Source: Brachypodius melanocephalos (Eukaryota > Chordata > Aves > Passeriformes > Pycnonotidae). Taken from it: a DNA stretch of 64,000 nt. Location: assembly GCA_013398615.1 (NCBI GenBank), contig VZSR01001854.1, positions 4,498,084 through 4,562,083 of the forward strand, in the 5' to 3' direction. How positions within the stretch are numbered: position 1 is the stretch's first letter; the number at the start of each line of letters is the position of its first letter. Positions 38,301-50,240 of the stretch are shown here, piece after piece. A program made the position numbers and the translations under genes. The notes under the pieces are model-generated. The model saw only the letters and a list, made by a program, of their open reading frames with translations. It had not been told where the DNA came from and made no database searches.

Positions 38301-40278
38301 ACTTAAATAGCGTAAGTATAGAGTAAATAACTGCACTTAGGAGCAAGAGAGAATCATACCAGATATTTCACCTTTTCTTCATTGTTCCTCCCAAACTGTA
38401 CTGAATGAAGACAAACCTTTCAGCTGAAAGAAGTGTGCTGCTTCACAATTTTATTTATCATATGGTTTGGTGTCATTTCTAGTTATTATTTGTTGTTTGA
38501 TATAGTAAGAGGAACCAGGCAAACCTGAGGCTGTTCTAGACACTTTGGAATAAATGTAATTCCCTACCTAAAGAAGGCATATCCTTAGTACAGAAGATAG
38601 GACAAATAATGGCAAGAAGGATAGGGCATCCACTTGGGGGTAGTATTTGAGGGTCATTCTGTCTCATCAATATGAAAAAGCCTTATTTTCTTTTGTTTTG
38701 TTTTTCAGGGATGATTAGCTGAAGGGAAAGCAGTAGAGTTAGAAAGGAGGCAGGAAGTGGAGCAGGTTAGAAGAGAACAGTGAAGAGATCTTTCATATAG
38801 TTTTCCTTCAGGCTATTTGCAGTCTTTGGTTTAGAGAAATTTTTTCATATTTGTTTTAAGCAAAAAGTACTTTGCAGGAGTTCTCTTGTTTCGTAACAGT
38901 TTTAGGGAGCTTTGAACACCTCTCTCTGCCATATTGCATTGAATCCTCATACTTCCTTGTAGTTCTTTGTGGAAGCATCAAATAAATGGTTGCCACATTA
39001 CTTTTACTTTTCTCCATAGTGCTTCAGCCAGAAGTCATCTGGGTTTTTTCCTATCTTGTTGTGGAAAGGAGTGTGCAACTGGGACATAAGCTATTAGCAA
39101 TAACAGTCCAGTAGTGTATTTTACTTAGGATATTTTAGTCTCCCCCTTTTTTTTCTTCAAAAGCTTGAAGACTCTGCAGGTCTGATCCCTGTGAGATGGA
39201 GCCACTCTGTGTTTCAGTATCAGGCTCCCCTCTTACAAGACACTGCTTGCATGGAACTCTGCTGTGGTACAGATAAAATGTCAAAATGACATAGATGTAG
39301 ATATTTCCAGTCATCCAGGAATACGGTGCTTCCATGGTTAATTTGCACATCTTCTGAACAAGAGTGCCACATCAAATTGCACTATCTTGCTGAAAATATA
39401 TTCCTATAGGAGTAGCATCTCTTTACAATACTTGTAACAATGAACAATTATTTAATTGATTTTCCCAGTTTGGTGGGATTTGTAGACAACCATGTCAGTC
39501 ACAATGAATTCAGAAGAAAAAATCATAAGGAGGATGATAAGGTGTAAGAAGTGTAAATTTATAGTCAGATTAGGGTATCTGAGAGTTTACACAAGTCTAG
39601 TCTGCTGAGGAACAGAAATTTGTTATTTGTTACTAATGTGTTGGACACTGCCATACATTTGTTTCACTTATATTTCATCCATTTTTCCTTCTGGATGTGT
39701 GAGAAAACTTATGGTGACTTGATAAATAAAATAAAGATGCATTGATCTCCTATAATTGCTTGTCTTGTGTGAATGTTACAAATCTTGCTATTTTTTTCTT
39801 CAGTGAAATTATGCTGTGTTTTGTGTTTTGCTGTATTATATGTACTGGCAGAAGGGGTAGTATCTGCCTGTGTCAGAATAATATTCAAGATGGAAAGTTA
39901 TGTTCAAATGAATTTATATAACTGTCTAACTGAATTAATGTTCTTCTTCAGCCCCATGACTCTTCTAATGGAAGCATTATTTAAATTGTATGTAATATGT
40001 ATTACAAGTTATCATTGTTATCCAGATTAATGCTTTCTACTGTATTAAATAAGCTAGGATACATTCCAGGCAAGTTAATGCTTATATATCCTATGAAATA
40101 GACTGAGTCCTCCTCCTCTTGTTCTAAGTGCAGTAGACATAGCAAGAAGCTAAAGCATTTTCTGGCTTTTTCAGGTTGGTAGTAACTCCTGAAGATTTGC
40201 AAAACATAAAGAAAGGGACATCTGGGCCTTGAAGTTGCTAGCACCCAGAAAGTCATGGGAATTTCAGATGTATAAGTA

Positions 40279-40322
40279 CTTGCAAAGAGCTTTGCAAAGT
40301 TTGCAAGAGCTTGCAAGAGTTT
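40279..40322. repeat. Imperfect 10-base tandem repeat
   Basis: About four diverged copies of CTTGCAAGAG in a row. Small minisatellite-like array. Confidence 0.7.
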
Positions 40323-41751
40323 ACGCTCTTAATAACCCTTATTTTTTCCTTCTTCGTTTGATTGTTTTTATTAACTTTCCAATCTCCTGGCTCCCAAGTA
40401 TGAAACTGATTAGTGACCTGGCCTTACAAGTTTATGCCCTTAAGACAGCATTTCCAGTAACACAGATCTTCTAGTACTTTCTAGCAAGCCTCACTGATAA
40501 CTTTATGTTAATTTTAATGAAGTCTAAAGCCACAAATCCAAAATTCTTTGCTTCTGTATTATTTTAGATCTGAATCTCCTTGAGATTATTTTTTTCCTTT
40601 GCTGCCATTGGCAGATGAGCTAATATCCCTTCGAAGCCAGCAAAGCACATAATTACTCACATGAAAAGCAAGCTCTTTGGGAGAATTCTGAGCTAAACCC
40701 ACCCCTTAGAGGAAGATAGGAAGGGCACTGGCAATTAGATAAGCTGCACTTCAGACATGAACAAACACATTTATCAGATAATTAGTAGATACTTTTCTGT
40801 GCATTTCTGGCACCAAGATCCAAAAGCAGTGCTTAGGCAGGTAAGCTCATCTGCTGAGAAAAGCCCTGTGGCTGCAACAGACTGCTAACTTGAGAGGGAG
40901 AAATGTCCTGTATTGTTATTCCTTGCATGCTTCAAACACCCAGTGTTCTTTGTTGTGAGTCTTCAGCCAATGTCACCTCTTCTTCTCCCATAAACCAGAA
41001 GGCAAGTACTGCCACATACAGAGAAAGAGCAGCCCTCTGAACTGTCTGCCTCTCACAGGGGAGAAACCCCATGGTAAAATCTGAGTGGGGTATTTTGGGC
41101 AGAGTGAGATGAGGCAGCAGAGATGCCGAGCAAAATTATCCAGAAATAAATTCTTAGTTCCAATTTCTTCTTGGAAATGGGAACTGGGTACACTCTCTAC
41201 AAACAGGTTCAACTCTTTTACTTTGGCAGAAGCTGGGGGATTAGAGAATTTACTACTGAGGTGGATGGCTCCAAACAGTATCTAGGGACTTCTGGAGGCC
41301 CATAGATTTCTCTCTGGACTACAGAGGACCTTTAAAAGCAAGTCCTGTAGTGGTTTTTGAAGAAGAGCGGACAGCTAATTTGTTCATAATGATGGGAATG
41401 TTCTGACAGTAGGAGTAGATAATGAAAGAGGTGTCGTTTACACTTTACCAACAATTAAAAGTATAAAATACACTGCAAAGTCCTCACAATTTCTGTGTTC
41501 AGACAGGTACATAGATGTACATATAGATGTGCATTTATCTGTATATAAAGAATACATGTGAGAAATCCTAGCCACCTACTTTTGTAAATTAGAGAATGAT
41601 CTTTTTTATAATGAAAAATGTTAAAGTATTGCACTAGTAAGTGACAGAACGATCTGATGTTTTCATTCAATAAATAAAACATTCCAACCTAGTCAATATT
41701 ATTGTGATTAATTTTCTATTTCAAAATACAAAGCACTAATGATATGTCAAG

Positions 41752-41775
41752 GAACAAGTTTATGAACAAGTTTAT
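41752..41775. repeat. 12-base tandem duplication
   Basis: GAACAAGTTTAT occurs twice head to tail without a mismatch. Confidence 0.8.
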
Positions 41776-42062
41776 ATAACTTATGGAAATGTTCTTCCCA
41801 CAGTGAGTTATATGCTTGTAAAAATATATTAAAAACATTTCTCGATGATCAAAATAATAAACCACAATCTTCTGAAGATTTTAACATAGTCTCCAATGTT
41901 ACTGGCTCTTTTCCTTTGAACCTCTTTGCATCTGCATATATATTTGTATATTACATGCAGATTATATAATATATAGAATACATGATTACCTAATAACATA
42001 CAGCTATAAGGTGTTTTTTGACATATGAAATTAAATGCATTTTTCCATAAGTACAGGTACAA

Positions 42063-42130
42063 TATTTTAAAAATATTCCAATAATAATTTTTTATTAATT
42101 ATTAAAAATATTTTAATTTTTATTCTAATT
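42063..42130. repeat. AT-rich low-complexity tract
   Basis: Nearly pure A and T with repeated TAATTATTAAAAATATTTTAA-like words. Low-complexity sequence that may act as a flexible or easily melted segment; nothing more is supported. Confidence 0.7.
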
Positions 42131-43136
42131 CAGAATAAACACTGTGCTTAAAGAGTAAGTATTTCAAAAATTATGGTGACAACTTTTTCCCAACTAGTTC
42201 AATGATATACACTCAACATACTGTGTATAGTGTATTATGATGGATAGAACTATGTCATATATTAATCTGCAAACTTTCCTCCAAAATGCCATAGAAATAT
42301 ATTTATTCATTTGACAAGATTTTAGAGTATCTCAGCATGTCTAATTTTAATCTTCTCTTTTATGAAAATTGCCAATCACAGGTTGCACAAAAATGAAGGA
42401 CGGTTGTAATTTTGGCACTGCTGCCAAGAATAATTTCCCCCATAAAGCAGCTCTCAAAAGTCTTTGTTTCATAAGTTGAGCATTAAATGAAACTTTGTGG
42501 TTCTCAAGCAGTGGAATCTATCCCATGTGTGCTGCTGTGGTTTCAACAGCTTTATAAGGAACACAATAGAACTATTTTGCTCACAGGGAAGTTAAATTCA
42601 TTAATGTTTGTAAGACAGTCTGAGAGCCACACAGAAGGTGATATGTAAGTGTCCATGTATGAAAGCAATGACTATTGCTTTAGCTGTGTGGCTTTATATA
42701 TAACATAACATAGAACTACTTTACTCAGACCAGTCAAAGAAATAAGGATTGTCTAGAATGTTATGGAAAGTTTAATGGTGTTGGGGAGACCCATTAACTT
42801 CTTTGCATGCATCTGTACAGGAGTTTTAGTGCATAATTTCTTTATTCTGCATTTTTATTTTCATTTTGGAAGTGAGATCACAAGAATTTATAAAATACCT
42901 ACATCTAAATCTCTATTCAGAGTGGTATTTGTTTAATGTAAAGTTAGCTATCTGAAAGCTAGACACCTAAATGCACTAGTCATTTATATTTTCTCTATAA
43001 TCAGCAGAAACATGCATCTCCTGAGGGCAGTTCTTCCTTGGTATGTATCAAAACTAGGTGGGATGAAACACCTTCTGGAGATGTCTATCTGCATCTATTA
43101 ACCCTAGAGGGAGCCTATTTTAGACTAGCTTTATCT

Positions 43137-43179
43137 ATCTAGAAGTTAAAGATCTAACTAAAGATCTAGAAGTTAAAGA
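43137..43179. repeat. 16-base direct repeat, 27-base period
   Basis: ATCTAGAAGTTAAAGA at 43137-43152 is repeated exactly at 43164-43179, with related words between the copies. Confidence 0.75.
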
Positions 43180-43549
43180 GCTAAGATGCTCCCTTACTGC
43201 TCCACTAATGAAAGATGCTTCCAACTCCTCCAATAACTAAAAATAAAAAAGAGGGAATGAGACTCTAGCCCTACTAAAATAAGTGACTCCACAAACTTCA
43301 GCAAGCCCAGCACTTCTGCTGCCAGGTTCAAGTCTGTTTCTGTGTGTGCAAAATACCCAGCTTCAATGTAGCCTTTTTTCCCCTTGAATAAATCTGCGAT
43401 TGTATAAAGCTGTTTACCATCACAGCAAGCTTCTGCAACTTCAACACACTAATTTTAGGAAGAGCTACACTCTATGTAATGTTTGACTATCCTAAAGTGA
43501 GTGTTTATTTACTGCATTTAGTTCTTCGGTTATACAGGTCAAGCAAATT

Positions 43550-43579
43550 CCTAAATATTTCATGCCTAAATATTTCATG
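43550..43579. repeat. 15-base perfect tandem duplication
   Basis: CCTAAATATTTCATG occurs twice head to tail without a mismatch, so the duplication is likely recent. Confidence 0.85.
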
Positions 43580-45199
43580 CCTTTGTTCAGGTGTTTAAAA
43601 TACTGATAGCATTGCACATGAAGGCAAGAGTAGAAATGGTAGGTAAATAGATGTAACTGCAGCTGTCTTTAAGCAGAAACTGCGTATGAGTAGAAGATGG
43701 CACCTGCTCTGCTGCAATAAAAAAAATAAATGTTACCACTCTATGTATGAAAAAAAAGTAAGTAATTTGTTCCTTATCTTAAATCTGACAAATTTAGTCG
43801 TGCCTGTGCTACTGAGGAACTTTGGGCAGGTCCACAGACCTGTGGAAACTGCTTTGCTCCCTAAAAACCTGCATCTGTGAAGGATGTTGGTGACTGTGCA
43901 CAGGAGCAAACAGCCTTGACTGACTTAAGGATGTCACAGACAATGGCTGGACAAATAGCAGGAGTTAATAGACTTGTACAGTAGTGGCTCTTCTATCTGA
44001 TTTCTAGAGAAATATTTATGCCTTTACAAACTTAGTCATCATAGATCACTTCTTACATTAAGGCATATCTCTAAAATGGGAAATATTCTTGAAACACAGT
44101 AAATAGCAATGTCGGGTGAAACACGAGTTAATAACAAGAAGTTTAGAGAAGAAATTCACAGGAGTTATTTGAGCAGACGATAAATACCGACCTCAAGAGA
44201 AAAAAAAAGGCACAGGAAGAGGTACACCCACTATTTCCACAGAAAGAAATTATCTAGTAATGTGCACTGATTTTCATAGTTCATTAGCTGTGCAATAGGC
44301 ATCAAGATAAGTACAGTTTTGAACACAGACAAATGCAGACTTCCTTTACTTCCAGGTTATTCTCTCAAATAGAAATAAAGAAACAATAAAAAAGCAGGTA
44401 ATAAACTTAGTTTTAGAGCCTGACCCCACTGTTGGTTCCTGACTACTCATCCCTTTTCTTCAGCCCCAAGATGACTCATTGAAAATCTTTGGAAAATGCA
44501 TCTATCATCCTCTAGCACATCAATTATTCAATATACAGTTATCCTTAGTCAGTCAATGCATCCTTTAATCAGTGTTTTAGAAGTTTCTTGAACCAGCTGT
44601 TTTGGTGAGTTTTTGAATAGAGATCAGCATGTCATAGCATCCAGGCAAGCCTTGATGAAACTGTAGGTAGGTGCTCACACAAGCTATTAATGTATTTGTG
44701 ACACAAGCATCTAATCCTCCAACAGTAAGTACTGGTTGCCCTGATAGGTGGTGGTACCAGTTCCACCCATCCTTAAGCAAGCTGAAGTTCAAAACCACTC
44801 TGTATATTTTAGATTTATACTTTCTAAAGCAATAAAAACTCTTACTCTCCTAATGTGACAAACACATTAAGGACAAACTTAGTGCCTGAAAGGAAACACG
44901 GAGCAGGCATACAGTTATTGTAATTACCATGGGAGCTTTATTACGTAGGAAAAATTCACTTTTTTGTATTTGCAACTGCTGGTAAAGGTCAGTAACAGAG
45001 TGTTACTGAGATTTCCATATTGTGTTTTTGAGCTTTTTAAAGCTGATTTCCCCTTTTTTTTATCAAAGTGGATTTTGTCTTGTCTTTAAGCAATACCAAC
45101 GATAACTCTCAGTTTTGATGGTGGTATTTACTTTCCATCCTCCTGCTATAAACTGGGTGCTCTGAGAAATCCAGGGTAGTTATAATAGTCCTTTTTTGC

Positions 45200-45720
45200 T
45201 TCTCTTGTGTGGACCTTGTGAGGCTCTTTAACAGCCTGTGCTCCTCAGCCGCAGATTGCACGGGGTCAGGAGGGTCAGGGTGATTTGCGAGCTCTTCCTT
45301 GTGTGACAAGTCAGTTTGAGCCGCAAATACACTCAAATACAATATTACACCTTGATGGCTTTCCCAAGTTGTTCTGCCCCCACACCCTGAAGAAGATGGA
45401 TTGCTCATGATCCGTGTGTAAGATGCCACTGCTATAGTCTGTCTTTAGCTCCAGCTCACATATCTCACCTCTGGGCAACAGCGCAGTGTAATTGATGTTC
45501 AGTATGCCTCAAGGGGTTAAAAGATTAATGCACCACAGAGGTATCCTGTAAGCTGCAGTTTTGAGGAGATAGGCTCCAATCCGCAGTGTTAGGTTTCATT
45601 AGGAGGCTAAAAAAAGAAGTTGCACCAGAATGTGCATTGGGCCAGCAACTGTAAATAGTTGAATGGAATCATACCATACCTTTCTGAAGGTTTTTGTTGT
45701 TTGGGTTTATGATTTCACCA
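45200..45720. promoter_or_regulatory. Candidate conserved non-coding block
   Basis: CpG sites are retained (near 45249, 45258, 45288, 45320, 45481, 45582) and complexity is high, with a TTAATGCACC word near 45524 and a GGGGTTAAAAGATTAATG stretch. A minus-strand open frame of 106 codons at 45109-45429 overlaps its left part but has no splice context. Regulatory function is inferred from texture only. Confidence 0.3.
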
Positions 45721-46974
45721 TAATAACCACTGAGTAGGATTACATTTCATAACAACATTTTCTTCAATAATGTAATTAATCAACATACAACAATGGTTAT
45801 TGTTTTAAGAATTTCCTATCTATTTATGTAATTGAAAGAGTTTATAAACCTGACCGAATCCTGAAGCCCTGATTTCCCTGCACAGGTTATAGTGACTTAT
45901 ATGAAGACTTATGAATTCAGTAAGAAGTTGCAAATGTCCAGAGCAGAAAAAAAACAGCTCCAAGAGCATAGTATACACACATATATAAAAATATGTACAT
46001 ATCCTCTTGCTCTCATTTCTAAATTTTTTCTGTAAATGATTAGCTCTGCGAACATTCTGTCAAGGACACTCATAATAGGCAGATAAATTGTTATTGCAGT
46101 GATTGTATGGAGAGCTGAGTAACATTAAACTTTGAATGTGAATGGATTTTTTTCCCAGTAACAAGCTTAGATTTCATATCTGATTCAGGCTTAACAATAG
46201 CAGTATAAGGCAAAAGAGAAAAAAAACCTTTTATGTATATTCTGTTTAAATTAAGTGTTCTACTTTTTAAATTAGATGTGTAGAAGTTATTTCACTGAAG
46301 CTGGAAATTAAGTTCATTGAAAGCATTTGGCCATTAGCATAAATATCATAGAGGATGATACAAAAAAACCCGTTAAGAAATGGCATGACCTGAATAAGCC
46401 ATTAATATTAAAGCTGCAGTTTGGCAGATATTTAAACAATAGTGAACATCACCCTTCTGGCCTGTCTCACTGGAGAAGCCTTCAATAGAAAAAAGTGGTT
46501 TTGGTCTCATCTGAATCCAGACTCAGTTCTAACTATTTGTATATAACACCTGTGTGGTCATATCCAGTGTAATATGTTCAGCATTCTCAGGGAGGTTCAA
46601 AAGGCTGCTTTAGAATAGGTGTCCCTGGCCTCCAGCCTAAGAAATTGAAGCAGAGAATGTGTCACTTTCAGGATTAAATTCCACTGATTAGTTCCCAGAT
46701 TGCCCCAAAACTCTGTCCAACTCTGCTTCTGCTACTGATCTGCAGACATAATCCTCATTATGTCCCTATTTGGTCTGGTTATAGGCTATTAAATGCTTAT
46801 ACAATCCAAGGATTTTGGGAAAATTTGTCAGTTTGAACTGCAAGGAGTTCCTGATTCCTTTTACTATTTTCCAGAGCTGGTACAAAAATAAGTAACCCAC
46901 CTGTGCATGAGAAAAATGAAGATAACAATTAGCATTTAAAAGGTGCCATGTTTGTAGTGAATTACTGGGGACAC

Positions 46975-47002
46975 TTTTTTTTTTTTTTTTTTTTTTTTTT
47001 TT
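46975..47002. repeat. T28 homopolymer
   Basis: Twenty-eight consecutive T. It could be the reverse-oriented poly(A) tail of an old retroposed copy, but no source-like sequence or target-site duplication was seen beside it. Length is prone to assembly error. Confidence 0.9.
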
Positions 47003-47960
47003 GGTACAAGAATGTGGGATGAGACCACGTTTGTCTTTTCTTGAAATGCCTTGAAAATTTTGTTTAAAAATTCTTCTCAATGAGGGAATGAAATGCAAGA
47101 GCTTAGAGAAATGGAAGAGAAGACCTTAGGAAAAAATAATTTGGTTGGAAACAGAAGCAAAGAATAGAAAATGTGGAAAAATATGGACACTGCAGAATAT
47201 AAAAGAGACACTTAGAAAAATAAAACCCTCCACATATTGTGACATATGCAGTTCTTAGCATATCTATTTTTGTTGAAATTTTCCTAATTGATAGAAGTTT
47301 CCATGTATCCAGAATGGATAATTTATTTTTGAGAATGTGTAAGTTAATCACAGAAATATTCTGAATTGGAGGTTACAGAGAGATTGCCTTTACCCATATA
47401 AGGATGATGGCACACCTCAAGTGGACTCAGTTTTCACATCTGAGCTATGACAATTGGCTTTGAAGCCTCCAGACACCATGAAGTTCAGCAGTCTTCAAGC
47501 ATCATGTGGTTCGATGGTGTCAAAACCAAGATGTGCTGCTTTGTGGAAATGAGGCGGCAATCATGTAACAAGTTACTGGAAACAATGGTGATTACACAGT
47601 AAGTTAATTACACAATTATCAGGAGATAAAGCGCCAGTGGTAATGTGAATCACATCACCACTACAATGCCAAGGGATATTGCAATCTGGAGTTGACTGAT
47701 GTTAGCACTAGAAAGGCACCAGAATAAAAGAGTCTGAGAGGACAAACTGTGGATATGTCACAAAGAGGTGAGAATCACAACGTGAGGACAAAGAGGAATC
47801 TCTATGAAAACACAAGTATTTGCCAGTCTTGTCACACTGTTTGCAAAACATATTTTAAAGGCATCATTTTGTTTGAATGACAGGCTACAAACTACACAGA
47901 CAATGCAAAAGTCAACCTTGATATTATTGGTTAGTACCTGACTTTTTCAAACTATTATTT
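47003..47960. other. Intergenic, nothing recognised
   Basis: AT-rich single-copy-looking DNA between the T28 run and the pentanucleotide array. No gene, repeat family or clear motif cluster. Confidence 0.5.
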
Positions 47961-48145
47961 ATTTTATTTTATTTTATTTTATTTTATTTTATTTTATTTT
48001 ATTTTATTTTATTTTATTTTATTTTATTTTATTTTATTTTATTTTATTTTATTTTGTTTTGTTTTATTTTGTTTTGTTTTGTTTTATTTTGTTTTGTTTT
48101 GTTTTGTTTCATTTCGTTTCATTTAGTTTCATTTTGTTTTGATTT
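47961..48145. repeat. (ATTTT)n pentanucleotide microsatellite with variant tail
   Basis: Nineteen perfect ATTTT units (47961-48055) are followed by about 17 variant units in which GTTTT alternates with ATTTT, then GTTTC, ATTTC and ATTTA forms appear up to about 48140. The ordered change from a pure core to GTTTT and then to C-containing units shows a polarity of decay. Read on the other strand this is (AAAAT)n. Confidence 0.95.
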
Positions 48146-49856
48146 TTTCACTTAAATTGTATTTGTTCTGATTCTAATCCATCCTAACTTGCACATAAAA
48201 TTGTATATTTGTGTGACATCACCAAAGGCATTAAAAACATAGACCTTAATTTGTTTAAAGAAACTAAATTTTCTTCAGAGTTTAGTTTGAATGAGGTTTT
48301 TGAGAAACCCCTAACATTCCCCTTGTTCATAAGGCACTAGTGCTGAAACAGGTGGACCATAATTCTGTAAGTCCTAGAACCACATGAAGTTTTTGCAAAA
48401 GACCCAGAAAACTATAAAAAACCCTCAATTCAGTATAAAAAGTATCAAGTTCATCGAGTACAGCCTGAACACTTTTGCTGCAGTTGCCACAGGTTTTGCA
48501 CAAATTCAGCTGTAGTTTGGAGTGAAATGAGGTAATCAGAGTTATAGTGTCTTCTTCCCTTATTTTTGGTCTCTTTACGTTTATATGGCAAACGAGGTAT
48601 CGAGGGCTGTTTATTCCTATGGGTAGTGCCCAATTTCACCTGGGACCCGTAGGCATGTTTACAAACAAGCAGTAATTACAGTGAAATTAAAAAAAAAAAA
48701 TTGTTTTATACTTCAAATTTAATCTGCTGGGTGTTTTGAGTGATTTTACAGGAGAGCTTTCTCTCTCTTCTCACTTCAGAAGTGGCAAAACTTTCACATC
48801 CATCATTGCAGTACAGAGGGGGAGAGGGTTGGTTTTTGAAGAAAAGCATCCCTCTGGAAGCTCTGGGAATTGGAGCAGCTCTAAGGTCTGCAGGTGGAGG
48901 CGGAATGAGTGCAGAAGGAGCTGGAAGAGATGAAAGGGAGCTCAACATGGGCAGCAAGGCAGCCCAAGGACAAAAAGCATCACCGTGCCTTTTAGCAACA
49001 TCTGGGAGGAGTGGGAAAAGCTGGAGGAACTTGGAGAGTGTTAGGAAGTTCTAGTTGAGAAGGAAGAGGCACTGCAGAAAAAAAAATCCCTCTAAGGTAA
49101 GGAGAGCATAGCAGGCTCTTCATTCTTAGCCCATCAGTGACTACAGCAGTACTGCTGTCACTGATCCCTTTGGCATCAAAATGTTACAGGAGCAGTGGGA
49201 CCAAAACTAGTTGTCAGACTAGAAACAAAACAGAGGACACAACAACATCTTTCATTCCTGTCTCTAGAGTCACCACCAAGCAAAACTATTTTGTTAATAT
49301 TTTATTGTTATTAGTCATAAGTACAGCAAGGGAGCTATTACAAGTGAAACACTAGAACAGACTGAGCTGACAGTAAGCTGAAACATGCCTAGGGCAACCA
49401 ACTTCTTTTTTTAGTGTTGTGACTTTCTAGCTTCTGCTTGTGATGCATAATATGTCAAAAGAATCCCTAAACTCCTTTAATGATTACTAAGGTTACTCAA
49501 CAAATGATCTGAAAAAAAGTGCAGTTTTGGAGTGATTATTTGAAAATTGCTATTTTTCTTTTGTTAAAACACCCATGTTAACCTGTTCTTTCAGATCTGT
49601 AATTCAGCTGCTGCCTATACTTTTCTAAATGAGGCTGAGCTGCCAGCAAGAAGGATGCCTGTATTTGGAAAACTCAGTCCTGTGAGTTTTTCTGTGACTG
49701 TCAATAAATCTCCTTCCCCCAAATTACTCATTTTACGTTCTATTACAAGTTGAGTAAACATGAGATTCTGACTCCAGATGGGGAAAGAGTGGTGCTGAGA
49801 GCTGTCCAGTTTAGGCATTGGTGGAAAGTCTGTGTAGATAGCTGTGCTTACTTCAT
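48146..49856. other. Intergenic DNA, nothing firmly recognised
   Basis: A purine-rich, GC-richer segment at 48740-49100 has a 104-codon open frame and ends near a donor-like CTAAG|GTAAGG at about 49095. It could be an unannotated non-coding exon, but the acceptor side and frame usage are unconvincing. The rest is AT-rich with no recognised element. Confidence 0.4.
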
Positions 49857-50240
49857 AAAGAAAGGCTGAGAGAGTTGTGATGGTTTGACCTCAGGAAGAG
49901 AAGGCTCAGGTAATTCCCAATTGTGGCCTTTCATTACTTAGAGGGGCTCAGAAGAGAGAAACAGACAAGCTTTGTAGTAGGGTCTGTAGCAAAAGGAGAA
50001 GGGTAATGGTTTTAAACTGAAAAATCATGGATTTAGATGTGACTGAATGGAGAATTTCTTTACTGTGAGGGTGATGAAACACTGGAGTAAGTAGCTTGGA
50101 CACATGGATTCCCCCTCCATGTGAATGTTCAAGGCTGGATTGAATGGGACTCTGAGCAACCTGGTCTAGTGAAAAGTGTCCCTGCCCATGGCAGGAGGGT
50201 TGGAACCAGGGAACCTACAGAGTTCTATGATTCTGTGATA
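49857..50240 (+). mobile_element. CR1 LINE, 5'-truncated 3' UTR copy
   Basis: About 384 bases match the familiar layout of an avian CR1 3' UTR: AAGAAAGGCTGAG, AGAGAAGGCTCAGG, GGGTAATGGTTTTAAACT, a diverged GATGAAACACTGGA block, CAACCTGGTCTAGTG, GTCCCTGCCCATGGCAGG, and the terminal TTCTATGATTCTGTGAT. CR1 copies are typically cut short at the 5' end and end in this short microsatellite rather than poly(A). No reverse-transcriptase frame remains. Moderate divergence points to an old insertion. Confidence 0.9.

Larger units (their letters stand above)
35357..46974. other. Intergenic DNA with scattered small repeats
   Basis: No gene or known interspersed repeat was recognised across most of this stretch. 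It holds an AT-rich tract at 42063-42130, small tandem duplications near 40279, 41752, 43137 and 43550, and a candidate regulatory block at 45200-45720. A further AT-rich block at 46260-46460 has TAAT-core words and little repetitive texture. Open frames are short and scattered on both strands. Confidence 0.5.

Noticed and set aside
46975..47100. T28 run as the tail of a processed pseudogene on the minus strand
   Set aside because: The adjoining minus-strand upstream sequence has no gene-like frame and no flanking duplication was found.
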